Shown here: in pieces, positions 26,116-35,132 of the stretch
Position numbering within the stretch: position 1 is the stretch's first letter
Layout of the letters: every line of letters starts with the position of its first letter
NCBI GenBank assembly: GCA_030692515.1
Contig: JAUXZS010000020.1
Span: 62,001 to 126,000, forward strand
Origin: Bacteroidota bacterium
GTDB lineage: Bacteria > Bacteroidota > Bacteroidia > B-17B0 > Aurantibacillaceae
DNA length: 64,000 bases
Direction of reading: 5' to 3'
The notes under the pieces: generated by a model
What the model was told of the DNA's origin: nothing
The model's database searches: none
The model's input: the letters and a program-made list of their open reading frames with translations, nothing else
Program-made: the position numbers and the translations under genes

Positions 26116-27277
26116 TATTACGTTTTGTAGGTTGCCATATACTTGTTTCTACCCCTTTCACAAATATTAAAAAACCTTTTAACAATGCTAAATTCATTAA
26201 ATAAAAATGGCTAATAAATTTAAAAATTGATAACTTAAAAGGTAAAACAAGATTAATGATTGGCATTAACATTAAAAAAAATTGGACACAAAATAACACC
26301 AAAAACAATTGAGAACTAAACAAAAGAATTATTGAGCAACATAAACAAATAAGTAAAAAGAATGGTGTTAACCAACGTAAAACCTTGTGCGACCAAAAAG
26401 CAAAAGCAATTTTATTCCAAAAAGGAAAAAGGAGTTTTTTATACCTGAATAAATTTTGAAAATTCCCAATTGAAATTCTTACTTTCCTTTTAAACTCCTC
26501 GTCGGCTTGAGTTGGAACATCTTCATAACAAATTGCATTTTTATCAAAAACAATTGACTTTCCTTGTTCGATAACGTTCATTGTCATGAAAAAATCATCC
26601 ATAAAAAAATTAGTAGGCACAGGCCTATAAAATTCCTTTCTTATCGCGTAACACCCACCTTCGGCGCCCATAACAATGTTCCAGCGTTGATACTCGGCAA
26701 ACTTAATTTTATTCTCAAAAACAATATAAGATTTTTCTTGTTTAGCAATACCCAAATCAGAACCAGAAACTTTAATAATATTGGCGCAAACCTGCGCAAA
26801 TTTTTCATCTTTAAAATGCCGAACCAAATTAAAAATAGTGTCTTCTTTAAATATCACATTCGCATCGGTTAAAATAAAAATATCTTCATTAACATTTTCA
26901 GCTAAAGCATTAATGATATTTGCTTTGCCTGATCTTCCTCCAAACTTAATTAAGTTTAAGTTGGGATATTGCAGACATAACTTAGAAATGATATCGTCAG
27001 TTTTATCCGTAGAAGCATCAGAGCCAACATAAACTTTAATTTTTGATAAGGGATAGTTTGTTTTAAAAACTGATAAAAGTTTTTCTTTGATTATTTTTTC
27101 CTCATTATAAGCAGCAATTAATAAACCAACAGTTGGTAAATTATCATCTATAGAATATAGGACGTCTTCTTTTTTATCTTTTACAGTAAATAAAATCATC
27201 CATAAAGGATAAAACAAATAGGTTTGAAGTATTAATACTACCGAAACAAAAAAAAGTATAATTAAAAAACTATGCAT
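26108..27277 (-). CDS. Membrane glycosyltransferase family 2
   Basis: The 389-residue protein has an N-terminal membrane helix and a GT-A domain: VGLLIAAYNEEKII, VYVGSDASTDKTDD, a second acidic motif LTDANVIF, FFMDDFFMTM, and KRKVRISIGNFQNL as the acceptor helix. Three or four C-terminal membrane helices follow (about residues 285-370). This is the layout of processive or membrane GT2 enzymes that build surface polysaccharides. Its ATG overlaps the preceding GT4 stop by eight bases (ATGCATAG), and its own stop overlaps ostA by eight. Confidence 0.9.
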   Translation of the reverse strand: MHSFLIILFFVSVVLILQTYLFYPLWMILFTVKDKKEDVLYSIDDNLPTVGLLIAAYNEEKIIKEKLLSVFKTNYPLSKIKVYVGSDASTDKTDDIISKLCLQYPNLNLIKFGGRSGKANIINALAENVNEDIFILTDANVIFKEDTIFNLVRHFKDEKFAQVCANIIKVSGSDLGIAKQEKSYIVFENKIKFAEYQRWNIVMGAEGGCYAIRKEFYRPVPTNFFMDDFFMTMNVIEQGKSIVFDKNAICYEDVPTQADEEFKRKVRISIGNFQNLFRYKKLLFPFWNKIAFAFWSHKVLRWLTPFFLLICLCCSIILLFSSQLFLVLFCVQFFLMLMPIINLVLPFKLSIFKFISHFYLMNLALLKGFLIFVKGVETSIWQPTKRNIE

Positions 27278-28478
27278 TTAGTATGGTGTTATAAAACTGA
27301 ACTAATTTTGAAACTACAGTTTTATTATCAAATTCTTTATAAGCAAATTCAGACGCGTTTTTTTCAAGTTCAATTCTTTTATCAGAATTAGTTAATAATT
27401 CAATAACAGCATCGCTAAAATCATTAGCCGTATCAGCAATTAAAATATCTTTCTTTGGATCGCAATTAATTCCTTCAGCACCAATAGAAGTACTAACAAT
27501 AGCCTTTCCATAAGCCATACCCTCAATTATTTTAATTCGTAAACCGCTGCCAGAAAGCAATGGCACTAACATAATTTGATATTGCTCGTAAAAAGCTCTA
27601 CTATCAATCACATTTTCTATCACTAAAACATTTGGCAAACTTAATTGCAAAAAACTTTGAGGCATTCCTCTTCCTGCAACTACAAATCTAGAATCCGGAA
27701 CAGCTTTATAAATTTTATTCCAGCAATTTTTAAGAAACCAATTTACAGCTTCCTGATTAGGCATCCAATCCATCGAGCCAAAATAAAAAATTGTTTTTTC
27801 TTTAATATTTACATTATTTTTAGTTTGATAATTCTTCACATCAACTCCTGTAATACAAGTAAAAATATTTTTTTTAAACCCCATTGTTTCAAACAAATGT
27901 TTGTCGTTGTTTGTGATTGGAATAATAGCATCTAATTTATTAAGCACCCTATGCTCAAACTTTTTTAAACGCTTATTTTGAAGCTTTAAATAAAAATTTA
28001 GAATGCTTTTTTTTGAATTACCCAAATGTCTCTCCCAAATTTTGTTTTCTACATTATGAGCTCTAAGTATTATTTTTGCATTACTATACTTTTTAATAGT
28101 ATTAATGTAAACGGCTACAAAAACGCCTTCTAATTGAATAATATCAAATTTATTATTAGATAATATTTCAATTAATTTGGCATTAAATTCTTCGAAATAA
28201 AAACGAGAAACAAAATAAGATTGATTAGAAAATAAATTAGAAAACGCTCCTAACAAACTTGTATCGGTGTTTTTGAAAACCGAAGTGTAATTTGAATTTT
28301 GCTTAAATTCTTCGGGAACTCCAGCATCTGCTTTAAAATGTTTTTTTGTGTTAATAGTTAATAAATGTAATTTCACGCCATTCTCTATAAGCCCCTGTGC
28401 CATATTATAGATAGCAATACTACTTCCATCGTTTGCTGGAAATGGAGCCTTATTACATATTTGAAGAACCTTAAGCAA
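27270..28478 (-). CDS. Glycosyltransferase family 4
   Basis: The track start at 28532 lies inside the upstream gene. The sequence LKVLQICNKAPFPANDGSS typical of an N-terminus begins at a TTG at 28478, which overlaps the lptF/G stop by eight bases (TTGCTTAA), giving 402 residues. The GT-B fold is shown by IIQLEGVFVAVY, LRAHNVENKIWERH, ITGVDVKNY, IFYFGSMDWMPNQEAVNWFL and VPLLSGSGLRIKIIEGMAYGKAIVST in the donor site. It probably adds a sugar to a surface glycan; donor and acceptor are unknown. Confidence 0.88.
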   Translation of the reverse strand: MLKVLQICNKAPFPANDGSSIAIYNMAQGLIENGVKLHLLTINTKKHFKADAGVPEEFKQNSNYTSVFKNTDTSLLGAFSNLFSNQSYFVSRFYFEEFNAKLIEILSNNKFDIIQLEGVFVAVYINTIKKYSNAKIILRAHNVENKIWERHLGNSKKSILNFYLKLQNKRLKKFEHRVLNKLDAIIPITNNDKHLFETMGFKKNIFTCITGVDVKNYQTKNNVNIKEKTIFYFGSMDWMPNQEAVNWFLKNCWNKIYKAVPDSRFVVAGRGMPQSFLQLSLPNVLVIENVIDSRAFYEQYQIMLVPLLSGSGLRIKIIEGMAYGKAIVSTSIGAEGINCDPKKDILIADTANDFSDAVIELLTNSDKRIELEKNASEFAYKEFDNKTVVSKLVQFYNTILNA

Positions 28479-29907
28479 GTTTTTTATTTTTAAATAATTT
28501 TGCAATCCATAAATAATAAACGGTAACATCAAAAATCGCAGAGTCTTTTGCTGCTTTGTAAGTTAAAAACATACTTATTGGTAAAAAAATAACTAAGGGT
28601 GTCCACATGGCTTGCCAGACGGGTATATTACCTTCATATGCTAAACTAGTAAATGCTTCGGTTAAAATAAAATAAGCTAAAAAGAAAAACACTGCCACTA
28701 CAACAGGTAAACCTAAACCACCTTTTTTTATTATAGCACCCAAAGGTGCTCCAACAAAAAATAAAATAATACAAGCAAAACAAACTACAATTTTTTTATG
28801 CCATTCAACATTTAATTGATCTATACTTTGTTTCTCTGAATTTACATTTAGCTCTGCGGCATCAATATAACTTGCTCCCGAACGAGCAATATTCATTGCG
28901 TTTTCAATACTTCTAACATAATCTGCAGTCGACAAACTATCATAAAATTGCTTTATTGAAATTGTTTTAATTTTACTGTTATTATTTATAAAGTTGGAAA
29001 TCCTTCCATAAAAAAATAATTTCGATTGTCTTTCCAATTCAAATAGTCGTTTATTTACAAATCTAGAAGTAGAATCTACAACTGAATCTATTTGCCAAAT
29101 ATTCATCATTTCTTCATGCCCCTTAAATTGATTTTCATCGGTACGTTTCAATTTAAAATCAACAAGCTCAATATTTACCTGCAATTGCTTAAAATTTAAT
29201 TGAGACAAAGGCTTTTTATTTGAAGGTAATCCAGACTGATTAATAACTTCTTCGTACCTATTGCCGTTTTGCAAAATCAAAACCAAAGCGCTCGTATCTG
29301 CTGTTGTTGTTAGCTTTCCTGTTTTAGCATACATCTGCACGTTATTTCCTTGATGAGCGCTATGGTCATAAATAAAAATATCTTTTAAAGTATCTTTATT
29401 GGCCGATTTTTTTCCAACGCGTAGGCTAAAATTATCTATTTTATTATAAAATATTCCTTCTTTAATATTTACTGTTGGTTTTTTTTGTCTTATGTCATAT
29501 AAAAGCGATTGAAATTTTAAATGAACAACTGGTAAAATAAAATTATTAAACAAAAAAGTCATTCCGGCCAAAATAATTATAAACACAAAAACAGGTTTAA
29601 TAATGCTAAAAAGCGATAATCCTGAAGATTTCATGGCGGCCAATTCGTAATTCTCGGCTAAATTCCCGAAACTCATAATTGAGGCTAGCAGAACCGCCAA
29701 GGGTATGCACTGTGGAATAAGGCTTATCCAGGCATAGCTAAATAATTTAATAAGATCTAAAGTATTAAGACCTTTACCAATAAATTCATCTAAATAGGTT
29801 ATAACAATGGTTACCAAAAAAAACAAGAACACACTGATGAATAGTGTTGAAATAAAAGGGGGAAGAAACGACTTTAGCGTTAGTGTATGGAGTTTTTTTA
29901 ATAACAC
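28471..29907 (-). CDS. LptF/LptG family LPS export permease
   Basis: The 478-residue protein has three N-terminal membrane helices, a periplasmic beta-jelly region (about residues 130-330) and three C-terminal helices, as in YjgP/YjgQ permeases of the LptB2FG transporter. LAENYELAAMKSSGLSLF is the conserved coupling-helix region facing LptB. The start codon is GTG at 29907, preceded by a TATTTTTA element. It leads the operon with GT4, GT2 and ostA. LptF and LptG cannot be told apart here, and only one copy is in the window. Confidence 0.88.
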   Translation of the reverse strand: MLLKKLHTLTLKSFLPPFISTLFISVFLFFLVTIVITYLDEFIGKGLNTLDLIKLFSYAWISLIPQCIPLAVLLASIMSFGNLAENYELAAMKSSGLSLFSIIKPVFVFIIILAGMTFLFNNFILPVVHLKFQSLLYDIRQKKPTVNIKEGIFYNKIDNFSLRVGKKSANKDTLKDIFIYDHSAHQGNNVQMYAKTGKLTTTADTSALVLILQNGNRYEEVINQSGLPSNKKPLSQLNFKQLQVNIELVDFKLKRTDENQFKGHEEMMNIWQIDSVVDSTSRFVNKRLFELERQSKLFFYGRISNFINNNSKIKTISIKQFYDSLSTADYVRSIENAMNIARSGASYIDAAELNVNSEKQSIDQLNVEWHKKIVVCFACIILFFVGAPLGAIIKKGGLGLPVVVAVFFFLAYFILTEAFTSLAYEGNIPVWQAMWTPLVIFLPISMFLTYKAAKDSAIFDVTVYYLWIAKLFKNKKLA

Positions 29908-29970
29908 AATAATTGCTTAAAAATACGTTAATTTAGTTATTTTTAAGGCGGTAAATTAATTAAACTTTGT

Positions 29971-29978
29971 TATTTTTG
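29971..29978 (+). promoter_or_regulatory. Putative -7 element upstream of the GT2 gene at 29986
   Basis: TATTTTTG lies seven bases before the ATG, predicting a leader of about zero to three bases. Confidence 0.42.
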
Positions 29979-29985
29979 TTGGCAT

Positions 29986-30732
29986 ATGATTAATGGAAAA
30001 AAAATAATTGCTGTATTACCTGCTTATAATGCCGCACTAACATTAAAAAAAACATACGACGAGATTCCATTTGACATTGTTGATGATGTTGTTTTGGTTG
30101 ATGATCATAGTAAGGATAATACTTCTGAGGTTGCCGCAAGTATTGGCATTAAGCATATTGTTAGGCACGAGCAAAATAAAGGCTACGGCGGCAATCAAAA
30201 AACCTGTTATGATAAAGCAATGAGTCTTGGTGCAGATATTGTAATTATGTTGCATCCTGATTATCAATATACCCCTAAACTTATTCACAGTTTAAGTTAT
30301 TTAATTGCTAATGACCTTTATCCTGTAGCATTTGGCTCTAGAATATTAGGAAAAGGAGCTTTAAAAGGTGGGATGCCAATGTATAAGTATATTTTTAACC
30401 GTATGCTTACATTTACTCAAAACGTTTTATTAAATCAAAAATTATCAGAATATCATACAGGTTACCGTGCATTTTCTAAAGAGGTAATTCAAAAAATTAA
30501 TTATCACGCTAATTCAGATGATTTTGTTTTTGATAATCAAATGATATCACAAATATTTTATGCAGGATTTGATATTGCAGAAGTAACTTGCCCCACTAAA
30601 TATTTTCCTGAAGCCAGCTCGATTAATTTTAGTAGAAGTACAAAATATGGTTTGGGTGTTTTGGGTGTTTCTTTTAACCATTTTTTCAATAAAATTGGAT
30701 TAGTAAAATCAGAAATTTATAAAACCAAATAA
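29986..30732 (+). CDS. Glycosyltransferase family 2 (dolichol-phosphate-mannose-synthase-like)
   Basis: The 248-residue soluble GT-A enzyme shows IIAVLPAYNAALTL, VVLVDDHSKDNTSEV, NKGYGGNQKTCYDKAM and a D-x-D-like MLHPDYQY motif. LSEYHTGYRAFSKEV and FDNQMISQIFYAGF belong to the acceptor side. There are no membrane helices, unlike full DPM/GtrB enzymes, although the catalytic region resembles them. It likely charges a lipid carrier or glycan. Two bases separate it from the acidic PRiA4-ORF3-like gene, so the pair is co-transcribed. Confidence 0.9.
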   Translation: MINGKKIIAVLPAYNAALTLKKTYDEIPFDIVDDVVLVDDHSKDNTSEVAASIGIKHIVRHEQNKGYGGNQKTCYDKAMSLGADIVIMLHPDYQYTPKLIHSLSYLIANDLYPVAFGSRILGKGALKGGMPMYKYIFNRMLTFTQNVLLNQKLSEYHTGYRAFSKEVIQKINYHANSDDFVFDNQMISQIFYAGFDIAEVTCPTKYFPEASSINFSRSTKYGLGVLGVSFNHFFNKIGLVKSEIYKTK

Positions 30733-30734
30733 AA

Positions 30735-31412
30735 ATGGCTGTTTATCGTTTTAGGGTTTATTTAGAGGAGAACGAAGATATTTATAGAGATATAGATATT
30801 CGTACTGTTCAAACATTTGAACAATTTCACACTATTATTCAAGAAAGTTTTAAGTTTGATAACAAACACTCTGCTTCTTTTTTTGTTAGTGATGATTTTT
30901 GGAGAAAAGGGCAAGAAATTACTTTAAAAAAGGAAGATTTGCCTCTAGATGCCGATGAAATTCGTAAAAATGTAGATCCAAAAAAACTAATGGCTGATGT
31001 GAAAATTGCAAAATATATTGAGCAACCGCATCAACGTTTTGTTTATGTGTTTGATTTAAATGTGCAATGGAGTTTTTTAATAGAGATGTTGAAAATTGCA
31101 GATGAAAGTCCGAAAGTTACCTACCCTATTTGTATAAAAACTGTTGGTACTGCTCCAAAACAGTACAAACAAATGAACATGGCTAAGGAAGAACTTAGTC
31201 CGGATTTAGCAATGGCTGGTTTATTAAATGATGCTGAAATTGAAGATGACGAAATTTATAAAACCATAGATACTGGAGAAGAAGCTGTTGAAGAGGCAGA
31301 TATTCAAAGTTTAGAAGGTGAAGAAGGAGAAGAGGCAGATGTTGAAGACGAACATACTGATGAAGATGGTGGCGAAGATTTTGCCTTTGATGATTCTGAA
31401 GAAGATCATTAA
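30735..31412 (+). CDS. PRiA4_ORF3-like protein with strongly acidic tail
   Basis: The 225-residue protein begins MAVYRFRVYLEENEDIYRDIDI and contains FEQFHTIIQESFKFDNKHSASF, the PRiA4_ORF3 / IS1096 passenger TnpR-like fold. About 65 C-terminal residues are mostly Glu and Asp. The domain name derives from plasmid and transposon context, but no transposase is nearby and the gene is tightly linked to a glycosyltransferase. In Bacteroidota this chromosomal form is common in my recollection. Function is unknown. Its stop is five bases from the convergent flippase stop. Confidence 0.82.
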   Translation: MAVYRFRVYLEENEDIYRDIDIRTVQTFEQFHTIIQESFKFDNKHSASFFVSDDFWRKGQEITLKKEDLPLDADEIRKNVDPKKLMADVKIAKYIEQPHQRFVYVFDLNVQWSFLIEMLKIADESPKVTYPICIKTVGTAPKQYKQMNMAKEELSPDLAMAGLLNDAEIEDDEIYKTIDTGEEAVEEADIQSLEGEEGEEADVEDEHTDEDGGEDFAFDDSEEDH

Positions 31413-31417
31413 AAAGA

Positions 31418-32896
31418 TTACTTCTTAATTAATCTGTTTTTTATTCCTGTAAAAATTTCGGGGGCTAATTTTAGCTGATATATTGCTGCAATATAAATAG
31501 TTGTTACAACACTGCCTTTTATAAATAAATTCACAAATGAATTGTTACTTAATTCAGGAAAAATAAATCCAACAAAAGAACAGATAACTATAATTACAAA
31601 AATAACAAACGACTTTATAGTGTAAGGCTGAAATTTAAACTTACGGTAAATAAAAACAAACTTAACCATATTGTAAATTAAAGATGCCGCTACAGATGCA
31701 ATAGCAGCGCCATAAATACCATAAATTGGAATTAAAAAAATGTTTAATAAAATGGTAATTACTAAAGTTAAAACCAGTAAAGTTGTACCCAAAACATAAT
31801 GTTTAGAATAAAACATGATAGCAGAATTTATACCTGTAGAAATATTTATGAGTGCTCCTAAACTAACAATGTAAACAACATTTATGCAATCTAAATAAGA
31901 ATTTGGTAATTGACCAATTTCATAAATATATTTAGTACAAGCATTAATACCAATAAACAAAAGCCCACCAATTAACAACAAATATTTTACAGAATCTTTA
32001 TATATTTTTTCAATTTCAGTGAAATTATTTTTCGCAAAACTATCTGCGATTTTAGTATGACTAATGCGCTCCAGAGCTCCTAAAGGCACTTCTATAAAGG
32101 AAGCAATAAATATAGCCGTTGTATAAACTGCAACCAATTTAAGATCTGTAGTACCTAAAATAATCACGTCTATTTTTCTAAGCGCAATAGATGCAAAAGA
32201 AGCCAAGCACAATAATAAACCAAACCTCAGCATTTGTTTTGCTGAGTATTTTTTGAATAAATTTTTATTGGGAATAAACGATAACTTATCTACAATAAGA
32301 ATATAAATAAGAATTGCTAAAAGCTCAATAGCATACAAACCAATAAAACAATAAACATAATAATCGAGGGTAATAATCTTATTAAAATATAAAATGGTAA
32401 TTAAGATTACACCCAATCTTAAACAAATATCATTTAAAAATGAGGGGATGGTCGATTTAAACAATGCCTGACAATAAGCCGTAGTAATTGTTATAGCTGA
32501 AACAATAAAGGTAAATGGAATAATAAAACTAAAGTAATTTACAAATAACGCTGCGTCATCTATATAAAGACTTGTAATTGTCGGTTTAAAAATAAGTAAT
32601 GCCGCAGCCGAAATAATAAAGCCAATTAAAAAAATAAGTAATACAAAACCTGCAAAACCATTATGTTTATTTTCCTTATCCTTAAAAAATGGAAAATATT
32701 TAACGATGATATTAGGCAAACCCAACGGTACCGCTAAGCCTATTAAATAGGCAAAATCATACAATAAACGCGTTAAGCCAAGCTCTTCCTCGCTTAATAA
32801 TTTGGGCTGAACAAAAATAATATTTACGGCACCAATAATAATACCTATGTAGGTTATTACTGTATTTTTTATTCCTTGCCTTTTTATTACGCCCAC
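31418..32896 (-). CDS. Polysaccharide flippase (Wzx/MATE-like, MOP superfamily)
   Basis: The 492-residue protein has about 14 membrane helices and the N-terminal pattern of oligosaccharide flippases (GLTRLLYDFAYLIGLAVPLGLPNIIVKYFP). It should move lipid-linked glycans across the inner membrane. It starts at GTG directly after the stop of the GT4 gene, with no spacer. The operon of methyltransferase, GT4 and flippase points to assembly of a surface polysaccharide. Confidence 0.88.
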   Translation of the reverse strand: MGVIKRQGIKNTVITYIGIIIGAVNIIFVQPKLLSEEELGLTRLLYDFAYLIGLAVPLGLPNIIVKYFPFFKDKENKHNGFAGFVLLIFLIGFIISAAALLIFKPTITSLYIDDAALFVNYFSFIIPFTFIVSAITITTAYCQALFKSTIPSFLNDICLRLGVILITILYFNKIITLDYYVYCFIGLYAIELLAILIYILIVDKLSFIPNKNLFKKYSAKQMLRFGLLLCLASFASIALRKIDVIILGTTDLKLVAVYTTAIFIASFIEVPLGALERISHTKIADSFAKNNFTEIEKIYKDSVKYLLLIGGLLFIGINACTKYIYEIGQLPNSYLDCINVVYIVSLGALINISTGINSAIMFYSKHYVLGTTLLVLTLVITILLNIFLIPIYGIYGAAIASVAASLIYNMVKFVFIYRKFKFQPYTIKSFVIFVIIVICSFVGFIFPELSNNSFVNLFIKGSVVTTIYIAAIYQLKLAPEIFTGIKNRLIKK

Positions 32897-33943
32897 TTAA
32901 ACTAGTTTTTGTAATTCAGATAACAATTTAGTTTTTCTATTCTCAAAAGTATAGTTTTCTTCTATTCTCTTTCTTGCTTTTTTTCCAAGTGCAGTAACTT
33001 CATTATTATTTAATGCCGATTGAATTACTGTAAAAAGCTCATCTAAATTTTTATGATTTAAAATATAACCGCAAGCATCAACAATATCGGGCATCCCTCC
33101 AACATTAGAAACTATTGGAACACATTCGCAAAGCATTCCCTCTGATAAAGCATTAGGAAAACCTTCTGATAATGATAGTTGAAGATAAAATTGCATTCTA
33201 CTCAACAACGGTTGAATTGTTTTATTAGCCATGTTTTCTAATAATTTAACATTGGCAGGAGCTTTTGTTTTAATAGAAGAGCCACCTACAATATAAAAAA
33301 TGGCATCCGGAAATTTTGGTGCTATCTCAAAAATCAAATCAATTCCTTTTAAACTAAAACCAAATCTTGAGCCCAACCCCGCTCCAATGGTTATAAAAGA
33401 TTTTTTTTCTTTTTCAGAATCACAAAACCATTTTTTACTATCGTAACCATTTGGGATTACCTCAACTTTTGTTTTTAAGCCTTTTATAAAATAATTAAAA
33501 CCTTGTTTAGGGAAATCATTTGGTTGATACGTGTAATCATATTCTACCAATGATTGATGTACCGGTAAAATTAAATCGCAATTCTTAAAAGAAAAAGTGG
33601 TGGTAAACCTCATCAATTTATTACTAAAATTACCATAAGCAATTGATGGAAACGAAACACAATCTGTACCCCCGGCAATAATTACCGACTTTTTAAAAAA
33701 TAGTTTCGCAAACAAAATTGGTAAAAAAGAATAATGTCCAGCAAACTGACAAACAATTAATTTTGCTCCAAAAATCTTACTCAGAATAAATAATTTCTGT
33801 TTAATAAATTCAAATAAATAAGTTTTTTTATTGGTAGTATTAAAGAAGAACTCGTGAACCTCATATTTTTCCTGCAAAATCTCAATATCCTTTATTACAA
33901 AAGAAGATTTACCTGCATGAAAATATAAAAGCTTTTGTTTCAA
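32897..33943 (-). CDS. Glycosyltransferase family 4
   Basis: The 348-residue GT-B protein has GAKLIVCQFAGHYSFLPIL and IIAGGTDCVSFP in the N-terminal half. VIPNGYDSKKWF and SLSEGFPNALSEGMLCECVP (EX7E) form the donor half. The start codon is TTG, six bases after the methyltransferase stop; no in-frame ATG lies near the N-terminal motif LLYFHAG. Substrates are unknown; the linked flippase suggests capsule, exopolysaccharide or O-antigen-like glycan. Confidence 0.87.
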   Translation of the reverse strand: MKQKLLYFHAGKSSFVIKDIEILQEKYEVHEFFFNTTNKKTYLFEFIKQKLFILSKIFGAKLIVCQFAGHYSFLPILFAKLFFKKSVIIAGGTDCVSFPSIAYGNFSNKLMRFTTTFSFKNCDLILPVHQSLVEYDYTYQPNDFPKQGFNYFIKGLKTKVEVIPNGYDSKKWFCDSEKEKKSFITIGAGLGSRFGFSLKGIDLIFEIAPKFPDAIFYIVGGSSIKTKAPANVKLLENMANKTIQPLLSRMQFYLQLSLSEGFPNALSEGMLCECVPIVSNVGGMPDIVDACGYILNHKNLDELFTVIQSALNNNEVTALGKKARKRIEENYTFENRKTKLLSELQKLV

Positions 33944-33949
33944 AATGCT

Positions 33950-34648
33950 TTATGCTAACTTACTTTTTGTGTTTTCGATAACACGCTTTAGCTTATTTTT
34001 TAAAATAACTTGCTTTACTGTTGGGTCTTTTTTTAAAACTATGCTCAAATAATCATTTACATCAAAATGCAAAGAATAAGGATTCATTGAATATAATTTA
34101 AAGCCATAGGGATAAGTATTATTTAATAAATCCTGCATTGACAACGATTGATCAATTATCTGTAATTTTTTAGGCTCATGCTCTCTAACCCAATTTAAAT
34201 AATTAGGCTCGGGAATATTTATTAAAATTACTGCGTTTGGACTTGTTAATTTTGAAACCGTTTCAAAAATATTGGCATGTTGCTCTACAGGAATATGCTC
34301 TAAAACATCAGGAAATACAACAAAATCAAATTTAGTTTTATGAGTGAAATTACTCATGTCATTTACCAAAAACTCGGCCTTTTTATGAAAGGCGTTAAAA
34401 GTTTTTGCCATATTGATACTTTCAGGACTAATATCTAAACCAACAAAGCTCCCATCGCTAATGTATTTTAAAATTAAATTACTTACAGTGCCAATTCCAC
34501 AACCAATTTCTAAAACATTTGAATTAGTTTTTAAACCAGCATTTTTTAAATTTTTAAAAATTGTACGATGTCTTATATTTATTCCTAATTGCTTTTGATG
34601 CTCTTTAAATGTGTCGTAATATTCTTTAACCTGTTCTTTTGTAGCCAT
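33950..34648 (-). CDS. Class I SAM-dependent methyltransferase
   Basis: The track start (TTG at 34654) is replaced by the ATG at 34648, giving 232 residues. The SAM-binding motif I is VLEIGCGIGTVSNLI, followed by FVGLDISPESINMAK and FDFVVFPDVLEHIP. Methyltransferases with the VLEHIP motif resemble UbiG/glycan-linked enzymes. Position at the head of a GT4-flippase operon suggests it acts on a glycan or its carrier, an inference. A TATATTTG element lies three bases before the ATG. Confidence 0.87.
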   Translation of the reverse strand: MATKEQVKEYYDTFKEHQKQLGINIRHRTIFKNLKNAGLKTNSNVLEIGCGIGTVSNLILKYISDGSFVGLDISPESINMAKTFNAFHKKAEFLVNDMSNFTHKTKFDFVVFPDVLEHIPVEQHANIFETVSKLTSPNAVILINIPEPNYLNWVREHEPKKLQIIDQSLSMQDLLNNTYPYGFKLYSMNPYSLHFDVNDYLSIVLKKDPTVKQVILKNKLKRVIENTKSKLA

Positions 34649-34651
34649 GGT

Positions 34652-34659
34652 CAAATATA
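34652..34659 (-). promoter_or_regulatory. Putative -7 element of the methyltransferase operon
   Basis: TATATTTG is followed by ACC and the ATG, close to the four-base leaderless spacing seen at other genes. Confidence 0.4.
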
Positions 34660-34734
34660 CGTTTTATTGAAAAACTAAAAAAGTCTTTACATTTTAAAAA
34701 CAAATGATTTAAGATGAAAGAAGGAAAGAAAAGA

Positions 34735-35034
34735 TTAATTCATTATCAATTCAGGCATACCAATTGGAGCGGCATCATAAAAAGCTAATTCATGAATATT
34801 GATTTTAACGTCTTTAATAATTGGGAAAGTACTTAAAATATCCATTACGGTTTTTTCATCTTTAGCCTCCATAAAAACCCAAACATTTTTGCGCTCCATA
34901 TCTAACGAATAGTTTAATATAACACGATTTTCTAAAAGATCATTTATTCGTTTTGTTTGCTTTGGAATTAAATCCCAAAACTTGGCAGTAAAAACTTCAG
35001 GTAAAATAATATGTACTAAAAAAACGTCTTTCAT
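34735..35034 (-). CDS. Muconolactone-isomerase-like small protein
   Basis: The 99-residue protein begins at the ATG at 34034+1000, that is 35034 (MKDVFLVHIILPEVF); the track start at 35046 is a TTG inside the promoter core. It has the ferredoxin-like dimeric alpha+beta barrel of the muconolactone delta-isomerase family: FWDLIPKQTKRINDLL, NVWVFMEAKDEKTV, ILSTFPIIKDVKINIHEL. No aromatic-degradation genes are nearby, so the true reaction is unknown and the family name should not be read as function. Confidence 0.8.
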   Translation of the reverse strand: MKDVFLVHIILPEVFTAKFWDLIPKQTKRINDLLENRVILNYSLDMERKNVWVFMEAKDEKTVMDILSTFPIIKDVKINIHELAFYDAAPIGMPELIMN

Positions 35035-35043
35035 GAGTATTTG

Positions 35044-35076
35044 CAAATTTAAACTAAAATAGAGCCCCTTTTACAA
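35044..35076 (-). promoter_or_regulatory. Putative promoter of the muconolactone-isomerase-like gene
   Basis: On the minus strand TTG (35076-35074), 22 bases, then TAAATTTG (35051-35044). The ATG follows nine bases after the core, so the leader is only a few bases. Confidence 0.45.
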
Positions 35077-35132
35077 GAAACTTCAACTTCTTGCTTAAAC
35101 AATAAAATACTGGTTGTTAATGCTTTAATACC

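Noticed and set aside
30735-31412. Transposon passenger gene as sign of a mobile element
   Set aside because: The PRiA4_ORF3-like domain is the only hint; there are no terminal repeats, transposase or target duplication, and it is tightly joined to a glycosyltransferase gene.
34735-35034. Aromatic-compound degradation gene (catC)
   Set aside because: Only the small fold matches; no other beta-ketoadipate gene is present, so a catabolic role is not supported.
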